64,000 nt of DNA from Annona cherimola (Eukaryota; Streptophyta; Magnoliopsida; Magnoliales; Annonaceae), in contig CM059972.1 in NCBI GenBank assembly GCA_030490835.1, positions 36,311,452 to 36,375,451 of the forward strand. The letters run 5' to 3'. Of this stretch, positions 1-11,709 are shown piece after piece. A program made the translations under genes and the position numbers. The stretch's first letter is position 1, and every line of letters begins with the position of its first letter. The notes under the pieces are model-generated. The model saw only the letters and a list, made by a program, of their open reading frames with translations. It did no database searches and had not been told where the DNA came from.

Positions 1-1952
1 TAAGCAGATTTTTGGTTTAATAAAAAATAATAAAAATATTTTATATGGCTGTAATTCAACCAGCACATTAAGGGAGATAAGCACACATTAAATTTCTGTG
101 GAAAATCCAGCTCCAAGTTGGGCCAATAGCTGAAAATTCCAGCTCTACAACAAGGGATGCTCGGTCAAGTGGAGATGAGGTTTTGTGAAAATTTTCAAAG
201 TGCTGAAACTTGTACCCCAAGAACAGCAGCCACATCCAGCATCTAGCACAGCCAAGAAGGAAGAAAAATAAGGAAAAATAAAGGGGAAAATGAGGGATCA
301 TCCATTTAATCAAGTAAGTATATGATTATTTTGAGTTTATACTTCAAATCTAGAAATTATATGATGTTATAAACCAAAATATAAATGAAGTAGTAAAAGA
401 TGTATTTTCATTATGAAAATTTATTGAAAATCTCATTATATGATTATTAAGGGATGAAAAACATTTCATATTAAAATGGTAAACAGGTTTCAAATTAAAA
501 ATCTGAGAAATTAACTTAAACAGGGTAAAATGGGTGACAGGATCAGCTGTAGAAAAATATTTTTAATAATTTTTATAAAAGACTTTTAGGGGTGATAATT
601 TTATAGAATATATAAGACATATTTAGTATCACATAAAAAAAATAAAAATTAGGTTTTGAAGGGTATAAATGTGCCCCATAATTCACATGATTAGGGCTGA
701 CCCTAAACTCACAATACTGTCCCGCACAGCGAAAATGCCAAAATAAATATATAATGTAAATATTTCGTGATAAAATTTTTATGAAACTTAATTCATGTAT
801 TTATTGATATATGAGAGAAATTTAATAATTAAATACCTTTATTTGATTATAAATCAAGATTTAGAGATTTCAGTACGCCTAATTTTCAGCATATGTGGAT
901 AGTTTGAGAAAAAAATCAGAAAGAAATATGAAACCTATATAGAAATGATAAAAATTGATATATATGTTATTAAAGAGTGTAATAAAGAATAAAGGACAGA
1001 AAAGGTGATTGATAATTGATATTATTATTTATATATGGAATTAATGGGTAAATAAGAAGATGGAACTTAGTGAAAATAAGAAGACAAGGGCTGTTTTGGA
1101 AACCTATAATTAGTGGATTAAAATCCCATAAAAATATCCTATATAAAGATTTAATTAAGGGTAATTATCATGCTGAATTAGTGACCAAGTTTCTGACTTA
1201 GAAAATTTTATGAAATGCCTCTTATTTGTGTTGCCAAATGGGCATATGTGAAAGGATAAACATGCATAAGTGGTAAATGACTTATGTAATGTGATTTTGT
1301 GCAAAAATATATGAAAATATGATAGAATTCATGATTATATATCTCTTTAGAGTGCATAATGATCAATTTCAAATTTTGAAATTAATTTATGAAGTTTAAG
1401 GCGATAACGTGTGCTTAAAAAGAGCACCGATGTGTAAATTTTGGAAAATAAGTGAAAAATGGTAAATGAAGGTTAATGAACCTTTAAATGTTAATTATTG
1501 GATAATTATTATGTGATTGAATGGTTACCCTACTTATGGGATTGTATATGTTATCTGTTAACCGATAAAATGTGCAAATATGTGTTATCTATGTGTCTAA
1601 TGACTTGAGAAGTCAAATGAATGATATATGTTAATGAAAATGGGTTGAAAAATTAAGTTGCATGCAAGGAAAAGGAATATAAGAAATTTTATATTATTGT
1701 CATGTAGGCAAGGGCAAATAAAAGGCGGATTCAGAAAGCTAACGTGAGACAGGTAAGCAAGCCAACTTTCCAAAATATTGATTTCCTCCTATTTGTTGAA
1801 ATGATTTCTTCGAAATATTGTTTCAAAAGAATTTTATGAAACTTATGAACTTGCTTTAATAAGTTGGTCTCATAGTTGCTTACAAAATAAGTAAGTGAAT
1901 TTTCAAGCATAATGTTTATATTCAAGTATTAAAATTACTTGATCATGTTTAT

Positions 1953-1999
1953 ATTCTCCACATCATTTTTTTTTCATAAAAAAAAATGATGTGGAGAAT
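1953..1999. repeat. perfect 22-bp inverted repeat with 3-nt loop inside Tk1 LTR
   Basis: Two 22-base arms (1953-1974 and 1978-1999) are exact reverse complements separated by CAT. Each arm is a 13-base block, ATTCTCCACATCA, next to nine T (or A). I see no counterpart in the equivalent part of the solo LTR, so it looks like a private insertion or hairpin in this copy. Function unknown. Confidence 0.85.
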
Positions 2000-3399
2000 T
2001 GCTTATAGAGTAAGCAAGCTCAGATCTTGAAAATATGATGTGGGTTTTAAGATGGTTTTAATATAAGCAAGTTCATACAAGTGTGGTTTCCAAAGAGTTT
2101 TATCTTGAAAAAGTTTAACTCTTTCATAAAGTGATATTCGAAAACAAACCATGAAAATTCTATTTCCAAGGAGTTTTATTGAAAAATGTAATTCTTTACA
2201 AAATGGTTTCTAGAAATAGATAGATGTTTTGAAATGATTTCCATTAAATGTCATAAATTTAATTTATGTAAATGTTTTGAGATTTAAGTAGGTTTTTGAA
2301 ATAATCTATCAAGGTGCTTTTCAACTCTTAGAGTTGTAACCCTTTGAAGAAGCTTTACTCTGATGTTCTAAAAAGATTTAAGGATGGCCAGTCCTACAGA
2401 ATGATCTGGTGGATTTTATGTTTAAATAATGATCAAAAGATTATGCAAACTCATCTCTATATATATATATAAGAATAACAAGGAAGTGACGTGGACAAGA
2501 CAGATAATGTCATTACAGTTGATGGAAGTGAGTTGCATAAGTTTTGCTCATAAAAATGTTATTAAGCAAAGTTTTGTCTCCGCGAGTTTTGAATTAGTTC
2601 AAAAGCTTCTTAAAATGAGAATTTCAAATGTTGTTTAGCAACTCATTAAAGTTTTGCAAAATATTGTCTTCTCAAATATTTCAAATGTTTGGTAAAATAG
2701 ATTTATCAAAACATTGCTAAGCTCTTTAAGGGTGGTCATCCTAACATTAGGATTAGGAAATAGTTTACAAAAATGTTTTATTTTCAAAACAAACCACGCT
2801 TAGTTCTCAATTTGAGAAGGGCATAGTCTGTGGACTGAGTGGTTTAAAATATTTTATTTTCAAAACAATCCTGCTTGGTTCTCAATTCGAGAAGGGCATA
2901 GTCTACGGACGAAGTTGGCTTTATACGTATCAAGCTGAGGCTTGAAAAAGGGCACAGTCAAATGACTGAGCTATGTTTTGTGAAAATCATTGCTAGCATA
3001 CGAGTGTGCGCAAAATGATATACTAGGCTCATGGTTGAGGTGGTTACGGACCAAAATGGTTGAAAACCAAAGCTCACCTCTACTCGTAGCCGAGTTGCTT
3101 AGGGAAGGCTGGAGGCCGGTGGCGCCCTCTCTGAAATGGGAGTAAGCTCATGAGCAGGTGCCTAGCTCGCATGCTATCTCATGAAAGGTTTCTTTCCTAG
3201 GGAAGGATGATTTCTTGTTAAGTGTCACCAACTTGAGGGTCAGAGACACAAATCCATATATTTTTGGAACATACATATGTTCCCTATGTTTTAAAAGTCC
3301 TAAAATGGGCTCCGATGCTGTTTGTTTTTAAATGGATTTGTGTTGGTTTCAAATGGATTTATGTTTAGTTTTCAGAAGATACCGAAAAATATTTTAGGA

Positions 3400-3790
3400 C
3401 ATAAATATGTCCGCCATATTGGTTTAAAAAGGGTTTGATATCTTATATGCAGGTTAAAAGAGGTTTATATGGAAAAATATTTTTGGACATGAGAATGTTC
3501 GCATAGATAAAAGATTCCTATGCACATGCATCGTTTTTGAATAACCCCAAGTTGGGTTATAAAGAAATTTAAATAGCTGATGTTTTGGGACATGTAAATG
3601 ACCTCATGGGGAAAAAGGTTATAAGAAAAATATTTTAGGACATATAATTGGCCTCATGCCATATGAAAAATATTTTTGGACATAGACATATCCTCATGAT
3701 AGATGAAAAATATTTTGGGACAAACAATTGTCCCCATGAAAAATAATTTAGATGCATAAACATCACCTTTGAAAATCCTCGAAATGGGGA
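3400..3790 (+). repeat. diverged tandem units carrying GGACAT...ATGTCC palindromes
   Basis: Successive units of roughly 60-70 bases each hold a GGACAT-type half, a short spacer, and a partly complementary half (ATGTCC or a relative), usually after 'gaaaaatatttt'. The same module is expanded in the solo LTR (29330-29960), appears about once in the Tk5 LTR (near 51239-51255), and is missing from the minus-strand Tk2 LTR. Confidence 0.6.
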
Positions 3791-4367
3791 CATGCACAAA
3801 GTTTTATGAGTCTATTATAAAGAAGATTTCTTTAAATGGTTTCTTCCTATTGGTAGTTGATCACTTGATAAGTGTCTCCTACCAAATAGGCAAGGGATGC
3901 ATAATGAAAAAATGATGCTTGCTTACTGAATTTATCACTCACGTTTTGTTTTCCTAACCTTAGACAGGTTTAAGGCTCGAGGAAAGGAGCAAAGTTAAAA
4001 GGAATTAGTATGTTTGAAGAATGAATAGATGAATGTACTGCTTATAATGAAATGGGATTGACTATGTATGGTGTAAATAGATAAGTGATTATGTATAAAA
4101 TTCTACGTGAATTTTTATTTATGAATACATATGTTGCCTACAATATGAAAGTAAAGATACTTGTACGATGAATTTGATGATGATATGGATGAGTTCATTA
4201 TGAATGATGACAAGTGTATGCTTATATGATGAAATGAAAGAAAAAAAAATTGGACAAGATCAAATTAAGAACCCGCCGCATGATCAGGGCAACAATCCTG
4301 ACCACATTTACCAATCGAAACGGTCTTGGAGTAAGGCTTGTGGAGGCCTTGGGTCAGGGGCGCCACA

Positions 4368-4693
4368 ATGATAGTGATATTTCTGACGGTAGGGTGGAAG
4401 ATATCCCAGCATGGTCAGACACGAGCATGATTACCAATGAACCCACTCAGGTTCTGCCTAGTTGTAGGTGTTAGATGAGGAAGGGTCCCCGTAGAAGATG
4501 ATTGATTTTATGAACTTTTATGAAAAAGTTGTATAATTATGGTTTGATGAAACTTTCATGATGATTTTATGTGTGGCACACATGATTGTATAATTATGAT
4601 GTGGTTTATGACATGTACGTATATGCGTGATATGACATGTATGTATCTATGTTGTGGCATGTTGAGATGCTAAGACTATGATTATGAATGGGA
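4368..4693 (+). other. Tk1 leader, first part; PBS absent
   Basis: This lies directly downstream of the LTR end, where the other Tk copies have TTGGTATCAGAGC within a few bases. Here about 120 bp of unrelated sequence (4368-~4490) takes its place and no primer-binding site can be read. From about 4494 the sequence becomes the A/T- and ATGA-rich leader seen upstream of the gag genes. The leader is cut at 4694 by CopA and resumes at 13321. Confidence 0.6.
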
Positions 4694-6388
4694 TGTTGGT
4701 CCCGAGTTAATGCTAATTACCCAAGAGGGGAGGGGTGAATTGGGTAATTAAAAATTTACAACTTAAACAAAAACTTTACCCCGGATTAATCTAATCCCCT
4801 TTATGAAGAAATAGAATGGAAAGCAATATAGTGTAGAGAGCAGAAATAAACATCAACACACAGGATTTTATAGTGGTTCGGGCAACCTCCCTATTCCACT
4901 CTTCCAAGCTCACCTCTTGTGACTTGGGTTCCACTATGTATTCCGCGAATACAACTAGAGTCACCACTCTCTTCTAGATTCTAGCTCTAGGGGGCATATA
5001 CAACCAGAGCCTCTGCTCTCTTCTAGATTCTAGCTCTAGGGGGCATCAACAATACACAGCACAAGTAGGTGACGAGTTCCACTCCAATCACACACTACTT
5101 TGCTTACACTTGTTCTTAGCTACCCAAGCTAAAACAAGTTCAATACAACAATAAGAATAAAAGAAAGTTTCTACACGTTACTGTTGTGTAGACGCAGATT
5201 TGGCGCAGAGAAGAACTTGTAGTGTAGGCGTAGAGATTCAGCAAGCAGCTCTTGGTAGTTTTAAGCAAGGTTCTTCTACTAAAGATTGGCTTGATCACTT
5301 GAAGCTCTTAAAGATGGGAGTTATGCTTACTTAATGAATTCTCAGCTACCCTCCTCGTTCATATTGATTGCCTTTTATAATTGTGGAGGGAATCCGAACG
5401 TTTGGAAGTAGGTGGCGCGCATTTAATGCGCCAACGTTCGAAAATTTTCCGACCGTTGTGACCCAAGTCACAGGTGGAGTCGACTTCGGTTGCGACTTCG
5501 TCCAAGTCGCAGATGGAGTCGACTTATGGTGCGACTTCGCCAGTTCGCAACTCCTTCAAGTTCCTAACTGGGTCGACTTAGTCCTCGACTTGACCCAAGT
5601 CGCAGGTGGAGTCGACTTCGGGTGCGACTTCACCTCGACAGCTTGCTTGATGAACTTGAAATCCTTGGAATGCTTTGCTTGCTTGAGTTTCTTCATGTTT
5701 GGTTGTTCTTCCTTTAAGACTCTTTATGATTCTTTTATCTTAAACACATTTGACTCCATGTCTTGAGTCTTGAGTCTTGGAGTGCATAAGAGAAATCCAA
5801 ATGCATGATCTCGATTCTCCATGAGAAATATGCAGCTTTGCTTTGGTCTTCACTTGATCCTCATTTGATCTTCATTTTCTTTTGAATCTCTTGAGTCTAT
5901 CGTTGAGTTATCTTGATCTGCATGTTTCCGTATTGAATTCGAAGTCGGAGTCGACTTGATCTGCGACTTCACCCAAGTCGCATGCGGAGTCGACTTGGGA
6001 TGCGACTTCGGCAACCCTTGTTCTCGGTTTCAACTCTGGACAGAAATGACGCCACCAAGTCGCGACTGGAGTCGACTTGGTCTGCGACTTCACCTCAAGT
6101 CGCAAGCGGAGTCCACTTGGGATGCGACTTCGGCACCTCTCATTCTTGATTTCAACTCTGGAAGGGAATGACGTCTTGAAGTCGCTTCTTGAGCCGACTT
6201 GGGGATCGACTTGGCCTAAGTCGAAGCCTAAGTCGACTTGGAAATCGACTTGACTTGCCATGCTTTATAATCTTCAAATTTATAACCTTAAGTCATTTCC
6301 ACAAACATGTTAGTAACCAAAACTTACTCAAATTGATTTGTTAATCATCAAAACATAGACTTGGCTTATTTTCCACATGTTTCCAACA
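4694..6388 (-). repeat. CopA 3' LTR
   Basis: 1695 bp, TGTTGG...CCAACA on the plus strand. It matches the other CopA LTR closely; by eye the two differ by roughly two bases per hundred, plus an ~85-bp segment (near 4775-4860) present here and missing from the other. It contains many GTCGAC-centred repeats (5465-5640 and 5935-6250). Long 'ORFs' across these repeats are by-products of the repeated DNA. Confidence 0.95.
5372..5379 (-). promoter_or_regulatory. CopA 3' LTR TATA box
   Basis: On the minus strand this reads TATAAAAG. It lies next to the AACGTT-rich block, in the same place as the TATA boxes of the CopB and CopC LTRs. Position and sequence fit the LTR core promoter; activity is inferred. 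Confidence 0.55.
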
Positions 6389-6402
6389 ATCTCCGCCCTT
6401 TT
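6389..6402 (-). other. CopA PPT adjoining the 3' LTR
   Basis: Minus-strand AAAAGGGCGGAGAT immediately abuts the LTR start TGTTGGAAAC. It is the plus-strand primer site in the usual place, with one pyrimidine interrupting the purine run. Confidence 0.8.
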
Positions 6403-6603
6403 GATGATTGACAAAACTGATTTGAGTGTATACCTTTCAATGTCTTAAAAACATGCCAATTTTGCATTTTGAAGTTTTTATCATACTCATGCAAACAATC
6501 AAGTTAAAAACATGCGAACAAAAAAACTTAAAAACCAGTCATAAAAATTTAGACTCAAATTCCGATCTCTGTTTAAAACCACTTAGACTCAAATCCCGAT
6601 CTC

Positions 6604-6617
6604 TTCTCCCCCTTTTT
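6604..6617 (-). other. CopA upstream (second) PPT
   Basis: Minus-strand AAAAAGGGGGAGAA lies about 215 bp upstream of the LTR-adjacent PPT. It matches the first of the two CopB PPTs (61922-61938), and the bases before it (ATTGAC) match too. A third purine-rich tract, GAGGGGGAGCA, lies near 6690. Multiple PPTs are described for Sireviruses. Confidence 0.7.
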
Positions 6618-6715
6618 GTCAATGTATCAAAAAATTGAGATAGAGTGGGTAAAACTTTTTGAGAATGGTGGGGTTGCTCCCCTTGAACCTGTGCTCCCCC
6701 TCAGTTTGTGCTTTG

Positions 6716-9700
6716 CTAAGTCAATTCAAGCATTCCCATATCATTTCTAATTTTATAAAATGGTTCTTCTGCTAGAGGTTTAGTGAATATATCTGCAATT
6801 TGTTCTTCTGTTCTTACATATTCCAAACATATGTCATGATTTTCTACATGTTCTTTAATAAAGTGATGTCTAAGGTCTATATGTTTGGTTCTAGAATGCA
6901 ATACTGGATTTTTAGTTAAACATATGGCACTAGTATTATCACATTTAATAGGTATATCTTTAAAATCCATACCATAGTCCCTAAGTTGTTGTTTCATCCA
7001 AAGTAATTGGGCACAACAGCTCCCGGCGGAAATGTATTCGGCTTCCGCCGTAGATAGAGCAACACTAGTTTATTTTCTTGAAAACCATGAAACCAACATG
7101 TTCCCAAGAAATTGACATGTTCCACTAGTTCTTTTTCTATCTACTTTGTAACCGGCAAAATCCGCATCCGAGTAGCCGATTAGATCAAAATTAGAGCCCT
7201 TTGGATACCAAAGTCCTATGTTGGTAGTGTCTACTAAATATCTTAAAATTCTTTTTACAGCTACCAAGTGTGATTCTTTTGGACATGATTGAAATCTAGA
7301 GCACATACACACACTAAACAATATATCAGGTCTAGAAGCAGTTAAATATAATAAAGAACCTATCATGCTTCTATATAATTTTAAATCAATTATTTTTCCT
7401 TTCTCATCTTTGTCAATTTTAATTGTTGAGCTCATAGGCGTGTTTGCCCCTTTGCTATTTTTCATGCCAAACTTCTTCAGTATTTCTTTGATATACTTGG
7501 ACTGGTTGTTGAAAATCCCTTCATTTAGTTGCTTGATTTGTAGTCCAAGGAAGAAATTCAACTCCCCCATCATACTCATCTCAAATTCTTTCTGCATAAG
7601 CTCAGAAAATTCTTGACAAAGAATCTCATTAGTAGTACCAAAAATAATGTCATCAACATAAATTTGAATAATCAAGATATCTTTTTCTTTGTATTTGATA
7701 AACAAAGTGGTGTCTACCTTTCCCTTTTGAAAGTCATGATCAATTAAAAATTTGCTTAATCTCTCATACCAAGCTCTTGGAGCTTGTTTTAATCCGTATA
7801 ATGCTTTGGTTAATTTGTATACAAATTTAGATTGATCTTTCTCCTCAAATCCAGGTGGTTGTTCAACATACACCTCTTCATTTATATATCCATTTAAAAA
7901 TGCACTTTTAACATCCATTTGAAACAATTTGAAGTTCATGTGAGATGCAAAAGCTAGTAAGATGCGAATAACTTCTAATCTAGCAACCGGGGCATAGGAT
8001 TCCTCAAAATCTATTCCTTCTTCTTATGAGTATCCCTTTGCCACAAGTCTAGCTTTGTTTCTCACTGCAAGTCCACTTTCATCTAATTTGTTCCTAAAGA
8101 CCCACTTTGTGCCAATGACAGTACAATCTTTTGGTCTTGGAACAAGATGCCAAACTTGGTTTCTTTCAAATTGATTTAGCTCTTCTTGCATTTCTATGAT
8201 CCAGTTTTCATCATCAAGAGCTTGATCAATAGTGGATGGTTCAATTTTGGATACAAAGGCGTATTGTCCACAAATGTTTTGTTTTGACCTTCTAGTTTTT
8301 ACACCTTCATACACATTCCCTATAACTTGCTCAATTGGATGGGCATGTTTGAACTTTAAATCAGTTGGAGGTTTATAGGAATTATTACCTTCACTTACCC
8401 TTTCCTCCATGGATTCTTCTTGCTTTTCCACGTGCAATTTTTCAAGACTACTTGTTATATCATCTGCATCACTTAAATCATCTTTTCTTTTGAAGCAAGG
8501 ATTAGTTTCATCAAAGACAACATGTATTGATTTTTCTAAAACTTGGTTTCTTTTGTTGAAGACTCTATATGCTTTGCTATTTGATGAGTAACCAAGGAAT
8601 ATTGCCTCATCACTCTTAGCATCTAGTTTTCCCAAGTTGGTTTTTCCATTGTTCAAAACATAACATGTGCAACCAAAAGCATGAAAATATGAAATATTTG
8701 GTTTTCTACCTTTCCATAGCTCATATGAAGTCTTTTTCAAGATTGCTCTAATGGTAACTCAGTTCAACACATGACAAGCTGTACTTACAGCTTCACCCCA
8801 AAATTTCTTGGATAATTTACTCTCATTTAGCATTGTTCTAGCCATCTCTTGTATAGTTCTATTTTTCCTTTCAACCATCCATTTTGTTGTGGAGTTTTTG
8901 GTGCAGAAAATGTGTGATGAATTCCTTTTTCATTGCATAATTCTATGAATCGTTTATTTTCAAACTCACTACCATGATCACTTCTAATGGTCATAATAGT
9001 ACATTGTTTTTCATTTTGCACCAAGTTTACAAAAGTTGCAAACATAGAGAAGACTTCATCTTTGCTAGCTAAGAGAATTACTCATGTGAATCTTGAAAAA
9101 CATCAACTATTACAAACACATATTTCTTTCCACCAATGGTTAAAATGTCGGATGGCCCATATAGATCCATGTGTAGCAATTCAAGTGGCCTAGTGGTGGA
9201 AATCTCCTTTTTGGTAGAGAAAGGCATTTTAGGTTGTTTTGACAATTGACATGTCTTGCAAATTTTATCTTTGTTATATTTCAATTTAGGCAATCCTTCT
9301 ACCAAAATCTTCTTCCATAGGGTCTTTATATTTGTCATGTTTATATGCCCAAGCCTCTTATGCCAAACCCATGGATCATTGTCAATGACCATTAGACATT
9401 GACCATCTTGTTCATCCAGTGAAACCAAATATACATTTCCATGTCTCTTTCCGCTAAACATGATATGTTATCCATCAAATACATTACATATAGATGATTC
9501 AAACACAACCTTGTATCCTTTGTCACATAATTGGCTAATACTCATTAAATTGTGCTTGAGTCCTTCAACAAATAATACATCTTCCATACATGCATTTGAA
9601 ATACTATAAATGTTTCCTTTACCTTTGATTTTACCTTTCTCATTATTTCCAAAAGTAACAGTTCCATCGTTGCAAGGCTTGAGTTTATGAAATAAACTTC

Positions 9701-9782
9701 TTTCACCGGTCATATGCCAACCACTATCCATGAACCAAACGTTGCTTGCCTTAGCCTTGAAACATATCTGAAAAATGAACAA
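6716..9782 (-). pseudogene. pol: CopA pol (protease, integrase, reverse transcriptase, RNase H), broken
   Basis: Read on the minus strand, the domains come in copia order. Protease has DSG followed by HMTG with a small deletion (near 9730-9700). The integrase zinc region has WHKRLGH and CKTCQLSK (about 9370-9240). The integrase core includes HMDLYGP and RSDHGSEFEN (about 9160-8960). RT has IYVDDIIFG near 7660, and RNase H has SDADFAGY and CDNTSAIC down to the TAG at 6716-6718. At least two frameshifts separate 9461-9078, 9045-8827 and 8740-8024, and in-frame stops occur, for example near 7070 where the family has Gln. From 8740 to 6716 the frame is constant. The polyprotein would normally be cut by its own protease. 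It cannot be made from this copy. Confidence 0.92.
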
Positions 9783-9789
9783 ATAAATC

Positions 9790-11661
9790 TTATCTCTTTG
9801 GTACCCATTTTATGGATCCATTTGGGTTAGTAAACTGATTTAATCTTTATTGTTCTATCTTTGAAAGTCCAAATCTTGTGTTTCTTGGAACCCAAACTAA
9901 TTTTGCACCATGGTCATATAGTTTTTTAAAATTACATTTATGGACTTTATGACCCATTTTATTGCAAAAATTGCAAGCCATTGGTAATCTAGGAGTAGAC
10001 CTCCAAGTATGTATTGATTCAACAATTGGCCTTCTAGTCCACGTAGTATGTTTCCCTTTGGGCTTGTAGATAGGTGCAGTTTTGGTTTGATTTTTCCCAA
10101 GTATTGGCACATTCGATTTGTCACTTTCTCTTTGCTCAAATGTGGAGTATCCAAGACCTCTTTTATTATTTTGAGAGGTCATGTTCAGAAATATTTTCAC
10201 ATTTTCTCCTGGATTAGAGAATTTAGCTCATGATTCATTTAAGGATTCATTCTCCTTTTTTAATTTTTCCACTTCCTTCAATAGTAGTTCATTTTCTTCT
10301 TTGAGTTTTGATGTACTTTCAGCTAGTTTTTCATTTACAATAATAATGGAATTGCATTATTGTCTCTTTAGTGATAACTTGTTTCCTAGTTTTTTAATTT
10401 CCTCGTATAATGAATCATATGCATGTTGTAATTCTTCTAATTCAGCACATTTGAGACATTCTTGAAAAGAAGAATAAGTAGATTGAGAATGGAAAAATTT
10501 GGAAGGTACCTCTTCATTACTTGTGCACTTTGTTGAAGTAGTTTGTTCTTCCAAACCTTCCGTTGTGTTCAAACATAACAAATCTTCTTCTTGCTCAATC
10601 CGCGCCATGCAGCATATTCTTGCACAATTTGCCGCTTCAAAATCATCGGTTGAGGAGCAACTTGTTGATGAAGTTTCTTCATTCACGTACATTCCTCTTC
10701 CCTTTGGCCTTTGAAATTTTCGGCTTTCATATCTTTCCTTTCTTTCTTGTTGATCCTTTGATCTCTCTTCTGGTGTAGGACATTAAGCTTGCATATGTCT
10801 CGTACCGCCGCATCTATAGCATTTTGTAGCCTCCTTCTTCTTCTCTTTTCGTGATCTCTTTTTGAAGTCTTTGAAGTTCTTTTCATTTCTCACAAACTTT
10901 CAAAATCTGCGAGTGAGTAGAGCAATGTCTTCATCATCATTGTGAGATGATGAGGTGGATTCATCCAAGTTATGGGTGACCTTTAGTGCAATTGCTCTTT
11001 TTCCTTTGTGGTGATCTTCATTTCTTTTCTTGATTAGCTCATGTGACATTAGTGAGCTAATAAGGTCTTTTAGCTTCAATGTGTTCAAGTCCTTTGCTTC
11101 TTCTATTGCAGTAATTTTCGAAGTCCATGATTCGGGTAGCGCCCTTAGAATCTTCATGACCTGCTCCGATTCAGAAATTGCTTTTCCAAGACCTTTCAAA
11201 GCATTAGTAATTTCAGAGAATCTAGCAAATATTTCAGAAATATTTTCTGTATGTAGCATTCTAAAGCTTTCCAACTCTCCAATCAAAATATTTCTCCTTG
11301 TCCCTTGGACTTGAGAAGTTCCTTCATATATAGATGTTAAAGTATCCCATATTTCTTTTGCGGTTAAACAAGAGGATACTCTATCATATTCGGAAGCCGT
11401 AAGAGCACAAAATAAAGAAGTCATAGCCTTAGCATTGCTCTTAACAGTTTTCACTTCCTCATCGGTCCACTTGGAAGCTCTTTCATCAATAGGCAAAATC
11501 ACACCATCTTGGATTGCAATCCAAGAGTCCATATCTGTAGCCATGATGAGTTATTTCATACGAAGCTTCCAATAGCCAAAATTGTTCCCATCAAACAATG
11601 GTAGCCTAGTAAAAGATTGGCCTTCTGCAAATGCGGGAACGAAAGTCGATTGGGATGCCAT
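9790..11661 (-). pseudogene. gag: CopA gag, broken
   Basis: The start ATG (11661) follows the PBS by about 35 bases and begins MASQST, as in CopB and CopC. The N-terminal UBN2-type gag domain (GYWKLRMK ... YEGTSQVQGTRRN) is followed by a CCHC knuckle (CYRCGGTRHMQA), an acidic/serine-rich linker, a coiled-coil-like stretch, and a second CCHC (CNFCNKMGHKVHKC, near 9990-9950). Breaks include a TAA at 11551-11553, a stop at 10900 and frameshifts in the linker. The product would be the capsid/nucleocapsid precursor. Confidence 0.9.
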
Positions 11662-11695
11662 ATCAAAAGATCTCTTTGGTATAACCCAAAGACCT

Positions 11696-11707
11696 GCTCT
11701 GATACCA
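11696..11707 (-). other. CopA primer-binding site (initiator-Met tRNA)
   Basis: On the minus strand this reads TGGTATCAGAGC, two bases inside the LTR end at 11710. That 12-mer is the standard plant iMet-tRNA PBS and fixes the element's orientation. Confidence 0.93.
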
Positions 11708-11709
11708 CT

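Larger units (their letters stand above)
1..4367 (+). repeat. Tk1 5' LTR (Tekay/Del chromovirus), left end outside window
   Basis: The stretch can be followed block by block against the complete solo LTR at 24686-30628. Base 1 corresponds to about base 25870 there, so roughly the first 1.2 kb lie outside the window. It ends in GGCGCCACA, like the other Tk LTRs. Shared landmarks include the block around 880-900 (TTTCAGTACGCC), the GC-rich block near 3080-3130, the GGACAT palindrome array at 3400-3790, the 'gcttactgaatttatcactcacgtttt'-type block near 3920-3950, and the terminal 'gatcagggcaacaatcctg' block near 4280. No gene is supported; the short ORFs are unrelated to any Tk protein. Confidence 0.85.

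Noticed and set aside
4250..4474. 74-codon ORF across the Tk1 LTR end
   Set aside because: It spans the LTR terminus and the unrelated post-LTR segment; no counterpart in other Tk copies.
5368..6261. ORFs rich in VDFGCDF/VDSTCDLG-type repeats in CopA LTRs (also 12300-13103, 42419-43470, 53144-53965, 62812-63583)
   Set aside because: They translate the GTCGAC repeat DNA in several frames and on both strands; the repetition is at the DNA level and they lie inside LTRs.
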